From: DASZQY01 sp035548515 | Lineage (GTDB): Bacteria; Pseudomonadota; Alphaproteobacteria; Rhizobiales; Kaistiaceae | Direction of reading: 5' to 3' | Length of the DNA: 64,000 bases | NCBI GenBank assembly: GCA_035548515.1 | Contig: DASZSW010000031.1 | Span: 1-64,000 of the forward strand | Shown: in pieces, positions 24,648-33,507 of the stretch | Layout: every line of letters starts with the position of its first letter | Numbering within the stretch: the stretch's first letter is position 1 | Notes under the pieces: generated by a model | Seen by the model: the letters and a program-made list of their open reading frames with translations, nothing else | What the model was told of the DNA's origin: nothing | The model's database searches: none | Translations under genes and position numbers: made by a program

Positions 24648-25108
24648 GGCGCACTCCCGAGCGTGGCGATGTATTCGTCGAGCATTTCGAACGTGTCCGA
24701 CCAGCCGCCGTTGTGGCCGTCGCGCTCGCGCACGTTCATGAACGGCGCCTGATGGAAGTGCATGACGGTCTGCTTGCCGCGCGGCGTAAACCGCAGCGTG
24801 ACCAGCATCTCGTGGCCATCAGCCTCGTTGATGTAGGTGAAGACCAGACGCGACGGTGGCGTGATCTCGCGATAGACGCCGCGAATCCAGTGGTCGTGCG
24901 GTCCGCTCATGCAGAAGCGGAAGCTGCCGCCGACGCGGAACTCCATCTCGCAGTGGCTGAGGCGATAGCCGCGCGGTCCCCACCAGCGCAGCACATGCGC
25001 GCGGTCGGACCATAGCGCGAAGACGAGATCGCAAGGCGCGTCGAAGAGGTGCTCGATCTTCAGCACGTCGTCGGTGGTGGCGATGAGTGGCCTACCTGCG
25101 GCGGGCAT
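24644..25108 (-). CDS. AHSA1/SRPBCC-domain protein
   Basis: START-like ligand-binding fold, 154 residues. Typical segments are IEHLFDAPCDLVFALWSDRAHVLRWWGP near the N-terminus (shown in part by residues 16-43), FRVGGSFRFCMSG, and the C-terminal helix HNGGWSDTFEMLDEYIA. The start is fixed by GGAGG six bases before the ATG at 25108, inside the 3' end of the ArsR gene (17-bp overlap). ArsR regulators paired with AHSA1 proteins are common, and the AHSA1 protein may bind a hydrophobic ligand. No specific substrate is evident. Confidence 0.9.
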   Translation of the reverse strand: MPAAGRPLIATTDDVLKIEHLFDAPCDLVFALWSDRAHVLRWWGPRGYRLSHCEMEFRVGGSFRFCMSGPHDHWIRGVYREITPPSRLVFTYINEADGHEMLVTLRFTPRGKQTVMHFHQAPFMNVRERDGHNGGWSDTFEMLDEYIATLGSAP

Positions 25109-25445
25109 TCTTCCTCCGCCTTTTCTTTTTCTGCAGCTCGGCCAGGTAGTCGTCCATGCGCGCGAAGTTTTCCTCCCAGAAGACGCGGTAGCGCTCGACC
25201 CAGTCGGCGATTTCGCGGAGCGGCGCGGCTTCGAGCCTGCGCGGCCGATACTGGGCATCGCGGCCCGACACGATGAGGCCGGCGTCTTCCAGCACCTTCA
25301 GGTGGCGGGAGATCGCCGGCATCGACATGGCGAAGGGTTTTGCGATGTCGGTTACGGATGCTTCGCCAGAGGCCAGGCGCGCGAGGATGGCGCGACGGGT
25401 GGGGTCGGCGAGCGCGGCGAAGGTGGTGGTGAGGTGATCCGGCAT
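25092..25445 (-). CDS. ArsR-family transcriptional regulator
   Basis: Winged-helix repressor of 117 residues. ALADPTRRAILARLASGEASV and the recognition helix MSMPAISRHLKVLEDAGLI match the ArsR/SmtB class that accompanies AHSA1 genes. There is no Cys metal site, so it is not a metal sensor of the classic type. The C-terminus is very basic (KKKRRRKNARRR) and overlaps the next gene. It leads the operon and faces a repeated TATGT-type element at 25458-25487, presumably its operator. Confidence 0.92.
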   Translation of the reverse strand: MPDHLTTTFAALADPTRRAILARLASGEASVTDIAKPFAMSMPAISRHLKVLEDAGLIVSGRDAQYRPRRLEAAPLREIADWVERYRVFWEENFARMDDYLAELQKKKRRRKNARRR

Positions 25446-25457
25446 AGGCGCATTTAA

Positions 25458-25487
25458 CGTATGTGTTATGTAACATATGCGTTATGT
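25458..25487. promoter_or_regulatory. Candidate ArsR operator
   Basis: A 14-base direct repeat, CGTATGTGTTATGT (25458-25471) and CATATGCGTTATGT (25474-25487), overlaps the short palindrome TATGTAACATA (25467-25477). It lies 13-42 bases before the ArsR start codon in otherwise GC-rich DNA. Confidence 0.5.
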
Positions 25488-25516
25488 GCTATCGTCGGAT
25501 GGTCGTCAACACCCGC

Positions 25517-25577
25517 GTCATCCTTCGGCGGCGCGAAGCGACGAGCGGAGGATCGTGGGCAGAATCCCTAGCGGTGG
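25517..25577. repeat. Half copy of family B repeat
   Basis: GTCATCCTTCGGCGGCGCG onward matches, with scattered changes, the reverse complement of the right half of the element at 23709-23821. The other half is missing. Confidence 0.7.
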
Positions 25578-25589
25578 GAGGCGGCGAGC

Positions 25590-25614
25590 GATCCCCCGGT
25601 CAAGCCGGGGGATC
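25590..25614 (-). terminator. Hairpin at the end of the cys operon
   Basis: GATCCCCCGG, five bases and CCGGGGGATC make a perfect 10-bp stem about 60 bases after the DUF934 stop codon. No U-tract follows; it may be a repeat-derived terminator. Confidence 0.5.
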
Positions 25615-25675
25615 ACAGTGAAGTGGGGCTGTCGCGTGAAGTGAGGGCGCCGCGGCGCGAAAGAAGGGCCGAGCG

Positions 25676-26188
25676 CTATTTCGTGCGCTGCCTGATCCAG
25701 GGCCGCGTGCCGGCGGGCACCTCGGTGCCGTGGTCGAAGGCGGGCTGGAGGTAGTGCGGGACTTCCGGCCACAGCCCTTCGGTGAACGCCTTGATGACGT
25801 GCGGATCGGTCGTGGCGTAGGCGTCGATGCCGACGCGCGCCATGTAGGGCACCTGGTCGATGATATAGGTGCCGACCGCACGGATCTCGCCCTTGTAGCC
25901 GTCGCGCTCGCGCAGCAGTCGTGCGATCGAGAAGGCGCGGCCGTCGGCGTATTTCGGAATCGTGACGACGACGACCGGGAAGCGCTGCAGATCGGGGACG
26001 ACGTCTTTCCAGTCGGTACCCGGGTCGATCTGGAGGCCGATCGGCGCGTTTCGGGTCGCCAACGTCTCGCGGTTCTCGCGCCAGCGCTTCAGCGTCAGTA
26101 TCACCGGCACGTCGGCGGGCACGGGCTGATCGTCGGGGACGGTCTGCCAAGGATCGTCAACGAAGGCGCCGGATTTCCAGAGGGGCAT
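25676..26188 (-). CDS. DUF934 protein of the sulfite-reductase operon
   Basis: Small protein of 170 residues. The sequence around IGLQIDPGTDWKDVVPDLQRF, VVVTIPKYADGRAFSIARLLRER and EIRAVGTYIIDQVPYMARVGI is characteristic of DUF934, proteins coded next to CysI and CysH in alphaproteobacteria. A role as an accessory factor in sulfite reduction has been proposed, but I know of no firm biochemistry. Here it is the last gene after cysH, separated by about 200 bp that contain a half repeat. Confidence 0.88.
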   Translation of the reverse strand: MPLWKSGAFVDDPWQTVPDDQPVPADVPVILTLKRWRENRETLATRNAPIGLQIDPGTDWKDVVPDLQRFPVVVVTIPKYADGRAFSIARLLRERDGYKGEIRAVGTYIIDQVPYMARVGIDAYATTDPHVIKAFTEGLWPEVPHYLQPAFDHGTEVPAGTRPWIRQRTK

Positions 26189-26288
26189 AAGCGTCGGGCC
26201 AGTTGCTCAGGTTGTCATGCCTGCTCCCGGGTCCGGCCAAGGGCCAGCCCGAGGGTAAACTCCAGCAGGCGTCCGGTAGCCGCCGTCG

Positions 26289-26346
26289 TAGCAAGCATTG
26301 CGCCGGCGGCGGATACTGGATCCCCGCCTTCGCGGGGACGACAGGG
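26289..26346. repeat. Right half of family A repeat
   Basis: GCAAGCATTGCGCCGGCGG followed by ATACTGGATCCCCGCCTTCGCGGGGACGACAGG (read in two parts) matches the right half of the copy at 39463-39560. The left arm is missing. It lies between cysH and the DUF934 gene. Confidence 0.7.
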
Positions 26347-26386
26347 TGAGTATTTCATCGAGCGCAGCCGGGCAAGTCGTACAGCG

Positions 26387-27139
26387 TCAGATCCCGCTGC
26401 CGTCGATTTCGAGGTCGGTGTGGATGCCGCACTCGATCTTGTCCGTGCCGCGCCAGCGGCCGGCGCGTGCATCCTCGCCGGGCGCCACCTTGGTGGTGCA
26501 CGGGACGCAGCCGATGGACGGGAAGCCGCGCGAGACCAGCGGATGCTCCGGGAGCGCGTGGCGGATGGCGTATGCCTTCAGCTCGTCGCTCGACCAGTTG
26601 ATCAGCGGATTGACCTTGACGCGTTCGCCATCGGCCTCGAACAGCGGCAGGGCAGCACGGGTCGCGGACTGGAACCGCTTGCGGCCGGTGAACCAGGCGT
26701 CGAAGCCCTGCAGCGCGCGCTGCAGCGGCTCGGTCTTGCGGATGTGGCAGCAAAGGTCGGGATTGGTCATCCAGAGCGCGCCGTGCTGGTCCTTCAACGA
26801 CAGGCGGGCGGGATCGGGCTGCACGGAACGCACGTCGGTGAGGCCGAAGTCGGCCGCGAGGCGATCGCGGTAGGCGAGCGTCTCAGGGAAAAGCTTGCCG
26901 GTATCGAGGAAGATCACCGGAATGGAGCGATCCACCTGCGCAAGCTGATGCAGCAGCACGGCAGACTCGGAACCGAAGCTCGAGACCAGTGCGACACGGC
27001 CCGGGAAAAGATCCCGCACCGACGCCTCGATCAGGGTCAGAGTGGAGGCGCCGGCGTAGCGGCGGTTCAGTTCCTCCGCGTCGGCACGCGCATCAGCGGC
27101 CGGCGCCTCGACCATCGCCAAGGCATCAAGCGGCGCCAT
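26387..27139 (-). CDS. cysH: Assimilatory adenylyl-sulfate (APS) reductase
   Basis: Reduces activated sulfate to sulfite, 250 residues. The iron-sulfur ligands of the APS-type enzyme are present as a CC pair (DLCCHIRKTEPL) and CxxC (GCVPCTTKV), and the catalytic Cys is in ECGIHTD near the C-terminus; plain PAPS reductases lack the CC/CxxC set, so the substrate is probably APS. VSSFGSESAVLLH is the nucleotide-binding P-loop-like motif. The start at 27139 is supported by AAGGAGG at 27147-27153 and overlaps the end of cysI by 14 bp. Confidence 0.93.
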   Translation of the reverse strand: MAPLDALAMVEAPAADARADAEELNRRYAGASTLTLIEASVRDLFPGRVALVSSFGSESAVLLHQLAQVDRSIPVIFLDTGKLFPETLAYRDRLAADFGLTDVRSVQPDPARLSLKDQHGALWMTNPDLCCHIRKTEPLQRALQGFDAWFTGRKRFQSATRAALPLFEADGERVKVNPLINWSSDELKAYAIRHALPEHPLVSRGFPSIGCVPCTTKVAPGEDARAGRWRGTDKIECGIHTDLEIDGSGI

Positions 27140-28784
27140 AGAGCGCCTCCTTGAACGGAGCGACGCCAAGGCGGCGGACCGCGGCGAGGAAGTTCTCGTC
27201 GCGGTTCTCGCGCACCTTGAGATACGTGTCGACGACCTTCTCGACGGCGTCGATCACCTCGTCCGACGAGAAGCCGGGGCCGACGATCTCGCCGACCGAG
27301 GCGGTCTCGTCGCCGGAGCCGCCGAGGGTGATCTGGTAGAACTCCTCGCCCTTCTTCTCGACGCCAAGAATGCCGATGTGGCCGACGTGGTGGTGGCCGC
27401 AGGCGTTGATGCACCCGGAGATCTTGATCTTGAGGTCGCCGATTTCCTGCTGGCGCGTCTGGTCGGCGAAGCGCTCGGAGATACGCTGAGCGATCGGGAT
27501 CGAGCGGGCGTTGGCGAGCGCGCAGTAGTCGAGGCCCGGGCAGGCGATGATATCGGTGACCAGGCCGGCATTGGCGGTGGCGAGATTGGCGGCGATCAGC
27601 GCCTCGTGCAGCGCAGGGAGATCGTCCAGCGCAACGTGCGGCAGGATCAGGTTCTGCTCGTGGCTGACGCGGACTTCGCCCTGGCTGTAGCGCTCGGCGA
27701 GGTCGGCAACCAGCTCCATCTGCTCGGAGGTCGCGTCACCGGGGGTGCCGCCGATCGGCTTCAGCGACACGGTGACCAGGGCGTGGCCGGTGGTTCGATG
27801 GGGCACCGTGTTCTGGTCGACCCAGGTGGCGAGCGCCGCATTTGTCGCGCGGGCGCGATCGAGCACAACGCTGGCGGCCGGCCGTGGTGTCAGCGGCGGC
27901 GGCGCGAAGTAGGACTGGATGCGCTCAATCTCGCTCTCGGGCAGAGCAAGGGCGCCGTGGCGAATGCGCTCCCACTCCTCCTCGACCATGCGCTTGATCT
28001 CGGCGGCGCCGGTCTCGTGAACGAGAATCTTGACGCGCGCCTTGAACTTGTTGTCGCGGCGGCCGAACAGATTGTAAACGCGGAGCGCCGCCTCGGTGTA
28101 GGAGAGCAGGTCCTCCTCCGGCACGAATTCGTTGATCAGGTGCGCCACCAGCGGCGTGCGGCCGAGACCGCCGCCGATGTAGTAGGCGAAGCCGATGCGG
28201 CCGTTGGCGTCGCGCTTTGCCTGCAGCCCGATGTCGTGGACCTGGATCGCGGCGCGGTCGCGCTCGGAGCCGGTCACCGCGATCTTGAACTTGCGCGGCA
28301 GGAACAGAAACTCCGGGTGGAGCGACGACCACTGGCGGAGGATCTCGGCATACGGGCGCGGGTCGATCACCTCGTCGGCGGCGGCGCCGGCGAAATGATC
28401 GGCGGTCACGTTGCGGATGCAGTTGCCCGACGTCTGGATGGCGTGCATCTCGACCGAGGCGAGATGCTCGAGGATGTCGGGGACGTCCTTCAGCGCCGGC
28501 CAGTGGAACTGGAGGTTCTGCCGGGTGGTGAAGTGGCCGTAGCCGCGGTCGTACTTGCGGCCGATGAAGGCGAGCATCCGGAGCTGCCGCGGGTTCAGCG
28601 TGCCGTAGGGAATGGCGATGCGCAGCATGTAGGCGTGCATCTGCAGGTACACGCCGTTCTGCAGTCGCAGCGGCTTGAACTGGTCCTCGGTGATCTCGCC
28701 CGACAGGCGGCGCTCGACCTGGCCGCGGAATTGCGCGACGCGCTCGTGGACGAAGGCGGTGTCGAATTCGTCGTAGCGGTACAT
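27126..28784 (-). CDS. cysI: Sulfite reductase hemoprotein (nitrite/sulfite reductase family)
   Basis: Six-electron reduction of sulfite to sulfide using siroheme and a 4Fe-4S cluster; 552 residues. The cluster/siroheme Cys lie in CPGLDYCALA and in GCINACGHHHVGHIG, and TSGNCIRNVTADHFAG belongs to the first half of the duplicated fold. No flavoprotein subunit gene (cysJ) is nearby, so electrons probably come from ferredoxin. The ribosome-site-like AGGGGG before the ATG at 28784 is part of a dispersed repeat. The gene lies between the DUF2849 gene and cysH. Confidence 0.94.
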   Translation of the reverse strand: MYRYDEFDTAFVHERVAQFRGQVERRLSGEITEDQFKPLRLQNGVYLQMHAYMLRIAIPYGTLNPRQLRMLAFIGRKYDRGYGHFTTRQNLQFHWPALKDVPDILEHLASVEMHAIQTSGNCIRNVTADHFAGAAADEVIDPRPYAEILRQWSSLHPEFLFLPRKFKIAVTGSERDRAAIQVHDIGLQAKRDANGRIGFAYYIGGGLGRTPLVAHLINEFVPEEDLLSYTEAALRVYNLFGRRDNKFKARVKILVHETGAAEIKRMVEEEWERIRHGALALPESEIERIQSYFAPPPLTPRPAASVVLDRARATNAALATWVDQNTVPHRTTGHALVTVSLKPIGGTPGDATSEQMELVADLAERYSQGEVRVSHEQNLILPHVALDDLPALHEALIAANLATANAGLVTDIIACPGLDYCALANARSIPIAQRISERFADQTRQQEIGDLKIKISGCINACGHHHVGHIGILGVEKKGEEFYQITLGGSGDETASVGEIVGPGFSSDEVIDAVEKVVDTYLKVRENRDENFLAAVRRLGVAPFKEALYGAA

Positions 28785-28793
28785 GGTTAGGGT

Positions 28794-28996
28794 GCCCCCT
28801 CCACCATGCTTCGCATGGTCCCCCTCCCCCGTTTCACGGGGGAGGACCTTGCCTGGTGGTGGGGTGAGAGGCCCCCTCCACCATGCTTCGCATGGTCCCC
28901 CTCCCCCGTTTCACGGGGGAGGACCCGCCTGGCGGCTGGGCTCGGTTCTCCCCCGTTTGCGGGGGAGATGTCGGCGAAGCCGACCGAGGGGGCACG
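28794..28996. repeat. Family C repeats, exact 55-bp tandem copies
   Basis: Two identical 55-bp copies (28794-28848 and 28871-28925) start GCCCCCTCCACCATGCTTCG and end in a CTCCCCCGTTTCACGGGGGAG hairpin. A related partial unit with CCCCCGTTTGCGGGGGAGA and TCGGCGAAGCCGACCGA follows to 28996. All lie inside the cys operon between DUF2849 and cysI. The identity of the copies implies recent duplication or conversion. Confidence 0.9.
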
Positions 28997-29004
28997 CTCC
29001 GGAG

Positions 29005-29337
29005 TCATGCGCCACCTCCCAGCTTAGCGACCTCATCATGGCCGTAGGGAATCGTCGGGCCGCGCTCGGCGCGGATGCGTTCGCGGAGGCGCGTGGGGCG
29101 CGGGACGCCAGCCTTCACCTCGACGTCGATGGGGTACGGCTCGACGACGATGCGGGCGTCGTGCTGGGCCTTGGCGTATTCGTTGGCGCTGTCGAGATCC
29201 GGGCCATCCTCGACGACGCGGGCGAACGCGATGTCGTGCGTCCAACCACCGTCGTGGTCGAGGAACACGACGAGACCATCGCGGAGGTCATTCGCCGTGA
29301 TCACCTTGGCCGGGCCCTCTTTGGCGGCTTTGAACAT
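29005..29337 (-). CDS. DUF2849 protein of the cys operon
   Basis: Small protein of 110 residues. KVITANDLRDGLVVFLDHDGGW near the N-terminus and DARIVVEPYPIDVEV in the middle match DUF2849, which is regularly found between siroheme synthase and sulfite reductase genes in alphaproteobacteria. No catalytic motif is visible. It starts two bases after the cysG stop codon, so translation is probably coupled. The role is unknown; an accessory role in sulfite reduction is inferred from its constant neighbours only. Confidence 0.87.
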   Translation of the reverse strand: MFKAAKEGPAKVITANDLRDGLVVFLDHDGGWTHDIAFARVVEDGPDLDSANEYAKAQHDARIVVEPYPIDVEVKAGVPRPTRLRERIRAERGPTIPYGHDEVAKLGGGA

Positions 29338-29339
29338 GG

Positions 29340-30755
29340 TCAGGCCGCCGCGAGTTCGGACAGAGCGGCGGGCGTCTCGGCGATGTTGCCGAGGGCGACA
29401 ACGTCACCGACGAGGATGAGCACCGGCCCGGTGAGATCCGGCCGTTCCGCGATCTGCGCCAGTTCAGAGAGGACGCCGGCATAGGCCCGACGATCCTTCC
29501 GCGACGCGTTTTCGACGACCGCCACCGGAGTCGACGGCTTCATTCCAGCTTCGACCAGGCGGCCCGCTACCTGAGCCGCGACGGTGCGGCCCATGTAAAC
29601 GGCGACAGTGGCGCCGCCGAGCGCGAGGCCGGCCCAATCGGGCAGCGTGTGGCCATCGGCGTCATGCCCGGTGGCGAAGACCAAGCTGGACGACGAATCG
29701 CGGAGCGTCAGCGGGATCTCAGCCTCAGCGGCTGCGGCGAAGGCGGCGGTGATGCCGGGGACGATGTCGAACGAGATGCCGGCGCTGCGGAGTGCGGCCA
29801 TCTCCTCGCCTGCCCGGCCGTAGACCAGCGGATCGCCGGACTTGAGGCGAACGACGCGATGGCCGGCGCGCGCCTCGTTGACGATCAGGGCATTGATCTC
29901 TGCCTGGGTAACGGCGTGGGCGCCCTTGGCCTTGCCGACGTAAATGCGGCGGGCGTCGCGGCGGCCTTGCGCCACAACAGCGTCCGGGACCAAGCGGTCG
30001 TAGACGATGACGTCGGCTTCCTGGAGGGCGCGCTGGGCGCGGAGCGTCAGCAGGTCCTCGGCGCCAGGGCCAGCGCCGACCAGCGAGACGTGGCCGGAAC
30101 GGATTGGGTCGATCTCGAGGGCGCGCAGCGCTTCCTGCTCGGCGGCATCGACGTCGCCGGCGAAGACTTTGTCCGCAATCGTGCCGGAAAAGAAGCGGGC
30201 CCAGAAGCGGCGGCGATCGGAGATGTCGCGCAACGTCTTGGTGACGCGATCGCGCAGGCGATCGGCGAGGCCGGCGAGATCGCCGAAGGCCGGGGCGAGC
30301 ATGGCCTCGATGCGGGCGCGGACGTGGCGCGACAGGACGGGGGCAACGCCCTCGCTGCCGACAGCCACGGCCAACGGCGCGCGGTTGACGATCGCCGGCG
30401 TGTAGAAGTCGCACATCTCCGGACGGTCGATGACGTTAATCGGGACGCCAGCCTCGCGGGCGAGCGTCCAGATCTCGCGGTCGCCCTCCTCGCTGCCGGT
30501 GGCGGCGAAGACGAGCGCGGCGCCGGACAGATCGGCACGGCTCGGGTGCGCGCCGCGCCAATCGGCGTGCGCGGCGATCAGGTCGGCGCCGGTCTCGGTG
30601 TCGAGCGACGGCGCAAAGACGACAATCTCGGCCTTGGTCTCAGCGAGCAGGCGCACCTTCGCTGCGGCCTCCGGCCCGCCTCCGACCACCACGACACGGC
30701 GCCCGGCGACCTTGTGGAAGGCCGGGAAGACGGAAAGCTTGCGGGCGTCGGACAT
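29340..30755 (-). CDS. cysG: Siroheme synthase CysG (fused)
   Basis: Makes siroheme for CysI from uroporphyrinogen III; 471 residues. The N-terminal NAD-dependent dehydrogenase/ferrochelatase part starts PAFHKVAGRRVVVVGGGPEA and has SEGVAPVLSRHVRARIE with the Ser of the chelatase motif. The C-terminal SUMT methyltransferase starts near residue 217 with VSLVGAGPGAEDLLTLRA and has VIVYDRLV, RLKSGDPLVYGRAGEE and VVPGITAAFAAAA. It is the first gene of the operon. Confidence 0.95.
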   Translation of the reverse strand: MSDARKLSVFPAFHKVAGRRVVVVGGGPEAAAKVRLLAETKAEIVVFAPSLDTETGADLIAAHADWRGAHPSRADLSGAALVFAATGSEEGDREIWTLAREAGVPINVIDRPEMCDFYTPAIVNRAPLAVAVGSEGVAPVLSRHVRARIEAMLAPAFGDLAGLADRLRDRVTKTLRDISDRRRFWARFFSGTIADKVFAGDVDAAEQEALRALEIDPIRSGHVSLVGAGPGAEDLLTLRAQRALQEADVIVYDRLVPDAVVAQGRRDARRIYVGKAKGAHAVTQAEINALIVNEARAGHRVVRLKSGDPLVYGRAGEEMAALRSAGISFDIVPGITAAFAAAAEAEIPLTLRDSSSSLVFATGHDADGHTLPDWAGLALGGATVAVYMGRTVAAQVAGRLVEAGMKPSTPVAVVENASRKDRRAYAGVLSELAQIAERPDLTGPVLILVGDVVALGNIAETPAALSELAAA

Positions 30756-31194
30756 CGGTTCGGTCTTTCCGGTCGCGAGCTCTGGCGGCGGACCGGTGGG
30801 GAGCGGCGGCGTTGTTCGGAGAAAAGGCGCGGGCGCCTTTCTTGCGGCAGAGATTTAAGAAATCGTCGATTGCGAAGCTATAGCGGCCATTTCGTTGTGG
30901 CCGCACGACGCGGAAAAAGATTTCTGGCAAGGGCGATTGAGGGGAAAGGGCCGTGAAGTTGCGCACAGGAAAATCACGGCAGAGTTAGTAGAGATTTGCG
31001 CGGGGTCGTTCCGCGGGCGTGGAGCGTCGCCTGCTTCGAAGGGCTGAAATATTGTTGTCGTCTCTGGATGAAGCGAGCCAGCAACCGCCCTGTCGACTCG
31101 TTCTGCAGTGACCGCGCTGACTGGATCCCGGCCTTCGTCAGGATGACGGCGGGGGCTGCACGACAGTCGTGAGCAACGAGACGGCGAACCGCCT
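30756..31194. other. Intergenic region upstream of cysG
   Basis: This 439-bp gap lies between cysG and the end of aglK and has no convincing gene. It must carry the cysG promoter. A perfect 7-bp hairpin, GCGGCCA (30883-30889) with TGGCCGC (30898-30904), lies in an AT-richer part that could be the cysG leader. A worn family A repeat (CTGGATCCCGGCCTTCG..GGATGACGG, about 31118-31150) lies nearer aglK. I could not match a known riboswitch. Confidence 0.55.
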
Positions 31195-32298
<1,104 letters not shown>

Positions 32299-32310
32299 GG
32301 CTTCCCCTCC

Positions 32311-33507
32311 CTACTTGACCGAGCCGGCCAAGAGGCCGCGTACGAAATACCGCTGGAGCGCGAAGAACACCGTCAGCGGGACGACGATTGAGACGAAGGC
32401 GCCGGCGGTGAGCAGTTCCCAATGATCGCCGCGGGTGCCGAGCAGGTTGACCAGACGGCCGGTGAGCACGACGCGATCGTTTTGCGCGCCGAGGAAGACC
32501 AGCGCGACGAGCAGGTCGTTCCAGATCCACAGGAACTGGAAGATGGCGAAGGATGCCAGCGCCGGGAAACTCAGCGGCAGCACCATGCTGGTGAAGGTCT
32601 TGAAATGCGACGCGCCATCGACGCGCGCCGACTCCATGATCTCGCGCGGCAGACCGGCCATGTAGTTGCGGAGCAGATAGATCGCGAGCGGAAGACCGAA
32701 CGCCGTGTGCGCAAGCCAGACACCGACGTACCCCTTCGCCTCCCCGCCGAAGAAGTGGGCGATCTGGTTGTAGAGGAAGAGCAACGGGATCAGCGACATC
32801 TGCAGCGGCACGACGAGCAGGCCGACGACAAGAGCCACCACGAATCCGCGGCCGGGAAAGCGCATCCACGCCAGCGCATACGCGGCGAAGGCGGCAATCA
32901 TGATCGGGATGACGGTGGCGGGAATGGCGACGGTGAGCGAGTTGATGAACGACTGGCCGATGCCTTCGGCGGCGAGCACGTCGCGATAATTCTCGAACGT
33001 GAAGCGCGGCGGGCTGCCGACGCCGAAATAGACGCGTGGCTGGCCGCTGTAAGCCAGCTGCGTCGGCGACGAGAGCGTGTAATCGCCAGTCGACTGAACC
33101 GTGAGGCTGCCGCCATTGAAATCGTCGATCGTGCTGCCGGCAGGATGGGCGCGGACGTCGGCGTTGGTTGCGCCGAAGCCCTCGATCGAAAGGCCGCGAG
33201 CGTCGGCCCCGAACAGGTTGCCTTTGACGACGTACTTGCCGTCTTCCTGCGTCTGGCCGCTCGCCGGGCCGATGCGGGCGGCGCTGAGGCGGACCGAGGG
33301 TGCCAGCGACGTCCACCAGCCGGAGATCGCGAGCTGGTCGCGGTCGCGAACCGAGGAAACCAGCAGGCCGACGGTCGGGAAGGTCCAGAGCGCTACGAAC
33401 AAGAGAAGCGCCAGGTGTGCCAGGATCCGGCCAACCTTGATGCGCTGGCGCGGGGTCGGCGCGGCTTGGCCCAGCGCGACGGGGGCGTCGGTGGCGATCG
33501 TGCTCAT
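32311..33507 (-). CDS. aglG: Alpha-glucoside ABC transporter permease AglG
   Basis: Inner-membrane permease of 398 residues, longer than normal MalG-type permeases (about 280). The extra length is a periplasmic insert of roughly 100 residues between the first helix and the core (SVRDRDQLAISGWWTSLAPS ... VGSPPRFTFENY), a trait of AglG. The coupling motif EIMESARVDGASHFKTFTSM is near residue 290. Its ATG overlaps the aglF stop codon by one base (TGATG). With the other genes it should import alpha-glucosides such as sucrose, maltose or trehalose. Confidence 0.88.
   Translation of the reverse strand: MSTIATDAPVALGQAAPTPRQRIKVGRILAHLALLLFVALWTFPTVGLLVSSVRDRDQLAISGWWTSLAPSVRLSAARIGPASGQTQEDGKYVVKGNLFGADARGLSIEGFGATNADVRAHPAGSTIDDFNGGSLTVQSTGDYTLSSPTQLAYSGQPRVYFGVGSPPRFTFENYRDVLAAEGIGQSFINSLTVAIPATVIPIMIAAFAAYALAWMRFPGRGFVVALVVGLLVVPLQMSLIPLLFLYNQIAHFFGGEAKGYVGVWLAHTAFGLPLAIYLLRNYMAGLPREIMESARVDGASHFKTFTSMVLPLSFPALASFAIFQFLWIWNDLLVALVFLGAQNDRVVLTGRLVNLLGTRGDHWELLTAGAFVSIVVPLTVFFALQRYFVRGLLAGSVK

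Noticed and set aside
28794..28925. CRISPR-like direct repeats
   Set aside because: Only two identical units with one 22-bp spacer, internal hairpins and related copies elsewhere between genes; no cas genes. They are dispersed repeats.
30756..30960. SAM-type or other known riboswitch before cysG
   Set aside because: I looked for the conserved cores of SAM and cobalamin switches and did not find them; only a simple hairpin is seen.
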